Shown: piece by piece, positions 13,910-16,055 of the stretch
How positions within the stretch are numbered: position 1 is the first letter of the stretch
How the letters are laid out: the number at the start of each line of letters is the position of its first letter
Translations under genes and position numbers: made by a program
From: Chloroflexota bacterium
Lineage (GTDB): Bacteria; Chloroflexota; Dehalococcoidia; Lucifugimonadales; CATQGZ01
Assembly: GCA_027624995.1 (NCBI GenBank)
Contig: JAQBTI010000018.1
Location: 1 to 16,055 of the forward strand
Length of the DNA stretch: 16,055 nucleotides
Direction of reading: 5' to 3'
The notes under the pieces: generated by a model
Database searches by the model: none
Seen by the model: only the letters and a program-made list of their open reading frames with translations
What the model was told of the DNA's origin: nothing

Positions 13910-13955
13910 TGGCTAAGTAGGTCCCCTTCCACGCTCGCGGCTGATCGACTTGTCA

Positions 13956-13973
13956 TTCCCGCCGAGGCGGGAA
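13956..13973. repeat. REP-like palindrome
   Basis: TTCCCGCC-GA-GGCGGGAA is a perfect 8-bp stem with a 2-nt centre, preceded by GTCA as in the widespread TCATTCCCGC...GCGGGAA repeat. It lies in the gap between the tail-like and holin-like genes and could act as a weak transcription stop or mRNA stabiliser; no T-run follows. Confidence 0.6.
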
Positions 13974-14015
13974 CCTATCCCCTTGGCCCCCGGCGCGGTC
14001 GACAGGGGCGTGCTC

Positions 14016-15977
14016 TTACACCCCCTGCAGCAGAAACTCCGTGGCGACGCTCGTCCATCCCTCGCCCACCACAATCCTGCGCCCCTCTATGAAAAAATCC
14101 TCGCTGATCCCCATGTCGCTGTAGCTGACCGTGACCCGGTCCGACAGACGCCGGTGTAGTGCCAGCATCAGGTTGGCCTTCGACCCATTGGGCGCCTCTA
14201 ACGACAACACCGTCTTCGGGTCCTTCTTGCGGGCGAGTCGGTTGTCAATCGTCGTCTGGGCGACCGCGGTCTCACGCGTCCACCTGGACTCGATGCTTCG
14301 GATACGGCGGCCGTAGGCGCTCTGGCTGGTCGCGTCCTCCGCCAGGAAAAGCACCGGGTCCTCGAACGTGAAGGCGTTCAGAGTCCTCAGCTTCAGCAGC
14401 GTGAGGTACCCGGCCGTGGCCCCGAACTTCACGCGAATCAACGTTCCCTTGCCGTTGAAGTCGGCCGTGTTCGGATGCGTGACCGTAAGCTGGCTGGAGA
14501 TGTCGGCGCCGCCGCCGTCCTGTTGAGTGTTGGCGTCGTAGTCCGTGTTCTCCGCGGGCGTGAGCTGCCCGACCACCACGTCGTAGGCCTTGCTCTCGGC
14601 CAGGAATTCCCTTGTCTCGTTGGCCGAAAACGAAGGCTTCTCCTCGAGAGTCCAGACGGTCTGCGCTCCCTGATTGACGGCGGACCTTATCCTCATGAAC
14701 ACCGTGTTCTCGACGTTCTCCGTGCCGTCGTCCCAGACCAGCTCGGAGAAGTAGGAGTTGGAGCCGTCGTCTGTGTCCTTGAGCGTGGCTCGGGAAGTCG
14801 TATGCGGCGCCGAGGTCCGGTGGGAGCGGCCTTCCAGCCGCCAATAGCCATGCCCATCCACGTAGGCGAGTCCGTCCTCCTCTTCCTGCAAGCGGTAGAT
14901 CTCATCGGTCGCCTGGACGCCCCAGATTGGCGGGCTCCACAGCTCAGGGACCAGCTCGACGCCCGTGTCCATCTGGCGCCGATCGGCGTCCACGTCCGCG
15001 TAGTCCAGCATGTGCTCCATGATCTCGTCGGACGTCTGTCCAAAGGCCGAGGTGGCATACGTGTACAGCGTGACGCTCGTCAGACGCTCCATCTCGTCCA
15101 GAGCTCGCAGGTAGCAGTATTGCGCCCCCTTGCGCGGCCGGGGATGGATCGAGTCCACCGCCCCGTGGAACAAAGAGACCCAGCCGCCGAACTGCTTCCA
15201 CGTATGGTCGGCCTCGTCGTCGCAGAACAGCCCGTGCTTCGTAGCCGTGTTGTTGAACGAAGTCGAGGTATCCAGGACCTCCTTGTCGTCCACGAAGACG
15301 CGAATCGAGTTCCCGTGGAGCACGACCTGCAGGAACTTCTGGGTGCTCGTGCCCCAGGTGTGGGCAGCAGTGGCCACCTGGCTGTCGGCACCCGCGTCCA
15401 CCTTGCGCAGTTCGATCGCCGTTCCGGTCACGCGCGCGTACATGTAGTTGGTCGAGTTCAGATAACGAACGCATAACCCTCCGTGGTCCGACACATCGGT
15501 CCCCCGGCTGAAGTCGCAACCGAACGAGACGTCGGAGTCCCCGAAGTCCATCGTCGCCACGCAGTCGCCGCTCCCCTGCGAGCTGTCGGTCTGGGCGCCG
15601 GTGCCGCCGGCCGCGATGTCGAAGTTGCGGATGTTCTCCGTCCAGGCGAAGCCCGAGTCGTAGTCCGGGGTGTGGACGGCAAGCTGTGTCCCCGCCGTGT
15701 CACTGAAGCCATCGTACGGATACGCCGCCCGGACCCATACGCCGCGCCCCGGCTTCAGGTCTCCGCTGAGCGGCGAGCTCCCGTTGGGCGGGCTGTACCT
15801 GTGATCGTCGTTCCGGAGCTCCAACTCCAGCCGTGCCGCCTCGACGTGACCCGTCGACAGATCGCGGAAGTGCTCTAGCGTCAGCCCCAACACGTCCGAC
15901 GTGACATCCTCGTTGGCGTCCGAGAAGTCACCGTCGCCGTTCCAGTCGACCTGTACAGTCCACTTCGCCTGTGCCAA
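14016..15977 (-). CDS. Phage tail/baseplate-like protein with a lectin-like insertion
   Basis: The 653-aa protein begins WTVQVDWNGDGDFSDANED, followed by VTSDVLGLTLEHFRD and ARLELELRNDDHRYSPPNG. This opening is characteristic of phage minor tail or hub-type proteins that lay out a beta domain with a Ca-binding-like DxDGDGDF segment. Residues ~115-260 (from FDIAAGGTGAQTDS to QFGGWVSLFHG) look like a concanavalin/LamG-type beta-sandwich (YARVTGTAIELRKV, GNSIRVFVDDKEV). The rest continues with ALDEMERLTSV and ends WTRETAVAQTTIDNRLARK and RRIVVGEGWTSVATEFLLQGV. The start is TTG 15975-15977, supported by AAGGAG 5 nt upstream. No capsid, terminase or integrase is in the window, so it may belong to a prophage continuing to the right or to a remnant. 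Confidence 0.65.
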   Translation of the reverse strand: MAQAKWTVQVDWNGDGDFSDANEDVTSDVLGLTLEHFRDLSTGHVEAARLELELRNDDHRYSPPNGSSPLSGDLKPGRGVWVRAAYPYDGFSDTAGTQLAVHTPDYDSGFAWTENIRNFDIAAGGTGAQTDSSQGSGDCVATMDFGDSDVSFGCDFSRGTDVSDHGGLCVRYLNSTNYMYARVTGTAIELRKVDAGADSQVATAAHTWGTSTQKFLQVVLHGNSIRVFVDDKEVLDTSTSFNNTATKHGLFCDDEADHTWKQFGGWVSLFHGAVDSIHPRPRKGAQYCYLRALDEMERLTSVTLYTYATSAFGQTSDEIMEHMLDYADVDADRRQMDTGVELVPELWSPPIWGVQATDEIYRLQEEEDGLAYVDGHGYWRLEGRSHRTSAPHTTSRATLKDTDDGSNSYFSELVWDDGTENVENTVFMRIRSAVNQGAQTVWTLEEKPSFSANETREFLAESKAYDVVVGQLTPAENTDYDANTQQDGGGADISSQLTVTHPNTADFNGKGTLIRVKFGATAGYLTLLKLRTLNAFTFEDPVLFLAEDATSQSAYGRRIRSIESRWTRETAVAQTTIDNRLARKKDPKTVLSLEAPNGSKANLMLALHRRLSDRVTVSYSDMGISEDFFIEGRRIVVGEGWTSVATEFLLQGV

Positions 15978-16007
15978 TCTAGCTCCTTCGGAGCGGGCCG
16001 GAGGTCA

Positions 16008-16031
16008 GGGGTTGGGGTATAGGGTCTGGGG
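16008..16031 (+). other. G-quadruplex-forming motif
   Basis: Runs GGGG-TT-GGGG-TATA-GGG-TCT-GGGG fit the G3+N1-7 pattern on the + strand. It lies about 30-55 bp upstream of the tail-like gene. The flank to the window end, CCCCTAAACCCCAAC, is equally simple and suggests an intergenic repeat rather than a gene. Confidence 0.6.
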
Positions 16032-16055
16032 CCTGGTCTCCCCCTAAACCCCAAC

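Overview
The window looks like a stretch of a high-GC bacterial chromosome. My best guess is a Chloroflexota lineage of the Dehalococcoidia/SAR202 kind. That rests on a CO-dehydrogenase-like molybdenum hydroxylase operon, a FHA plus winged-helix protein, Pro/Thr-rich secreted proteins, and intergenic DNA full of short palindromic repeats. No rRNA or tRNA gene was seen, so the taxonomic guess is inference only.

Left end (1-600): the last 26 codons of what looks like an oligopeptide/dipeptide ABC transporter ATPase (+ strand). About 480 bases of non-coding DNA follow, built from inverted and palindromic repeats, including a perfect 20-bp palindrome. A strong rho-independent terminator (565-600) then closes the operon that comes from the right.

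Molybdenum hydroxylase operon (625-7028, - strand). In transcription order: a sigma70-like promoter (7000-7028), a leader of about 150 nt with two hairpins, the FAD subunit (start corrected to TTG 6842), the 2x[2Fe-2S] subunit, two tandem paralogous molybdopterin large subunits, a small CysO/MoaD-like ubiquitin-fold sulfur carrier, and the terminator. Genes abut or lie within about 30 bp. Both large subunits keep the GGGFGGK loop and the catalytic Glu but carry AYRAPGAT at the active-site loop, so the substrate cannot be named. The sulfur carrier ends GGGAG rather than in a bare GG.

Repeat island (7105-7777): a GIY-YIG nuclease gene lies between inverted copies of a 27-bp repeat, with 17-20 bp tandem arrays outside. 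It looks like a small mobile or repeat-propagating unit. Next to it is a FlK-like hot-dog thioesterase (- strand).

Secreted-protein operon (8325-12178, + strand): four CTGTCAG-like heptamers spaced exactly 11 bp apart, followed by a TATGAT -10, form a Pho-box-like promoter. It precedes a lipoprotein with a Pro/Thr-rich linker and an Ig-like end, and a 1019-aa secreted protein. The latter has serial DUF5666-like beta modules, a helical segment and four copies of a ~40-residue two-cysteine repeat that I do not recognise. A FHA plus winged-helix protein gene converges on it, and the two stop codons overlap.

Right end (12841-16055): a decayed gene made of ~71-aa repeats (one frameshift, an internal stop, no start), a small one-TM holin-like protein, and a 653-aa phage tail-like protein with a lectin-like insertion. 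Together they suggest a prophage or tail-module remnant. A G-quadruplex motif lies upstream of the tail gene.
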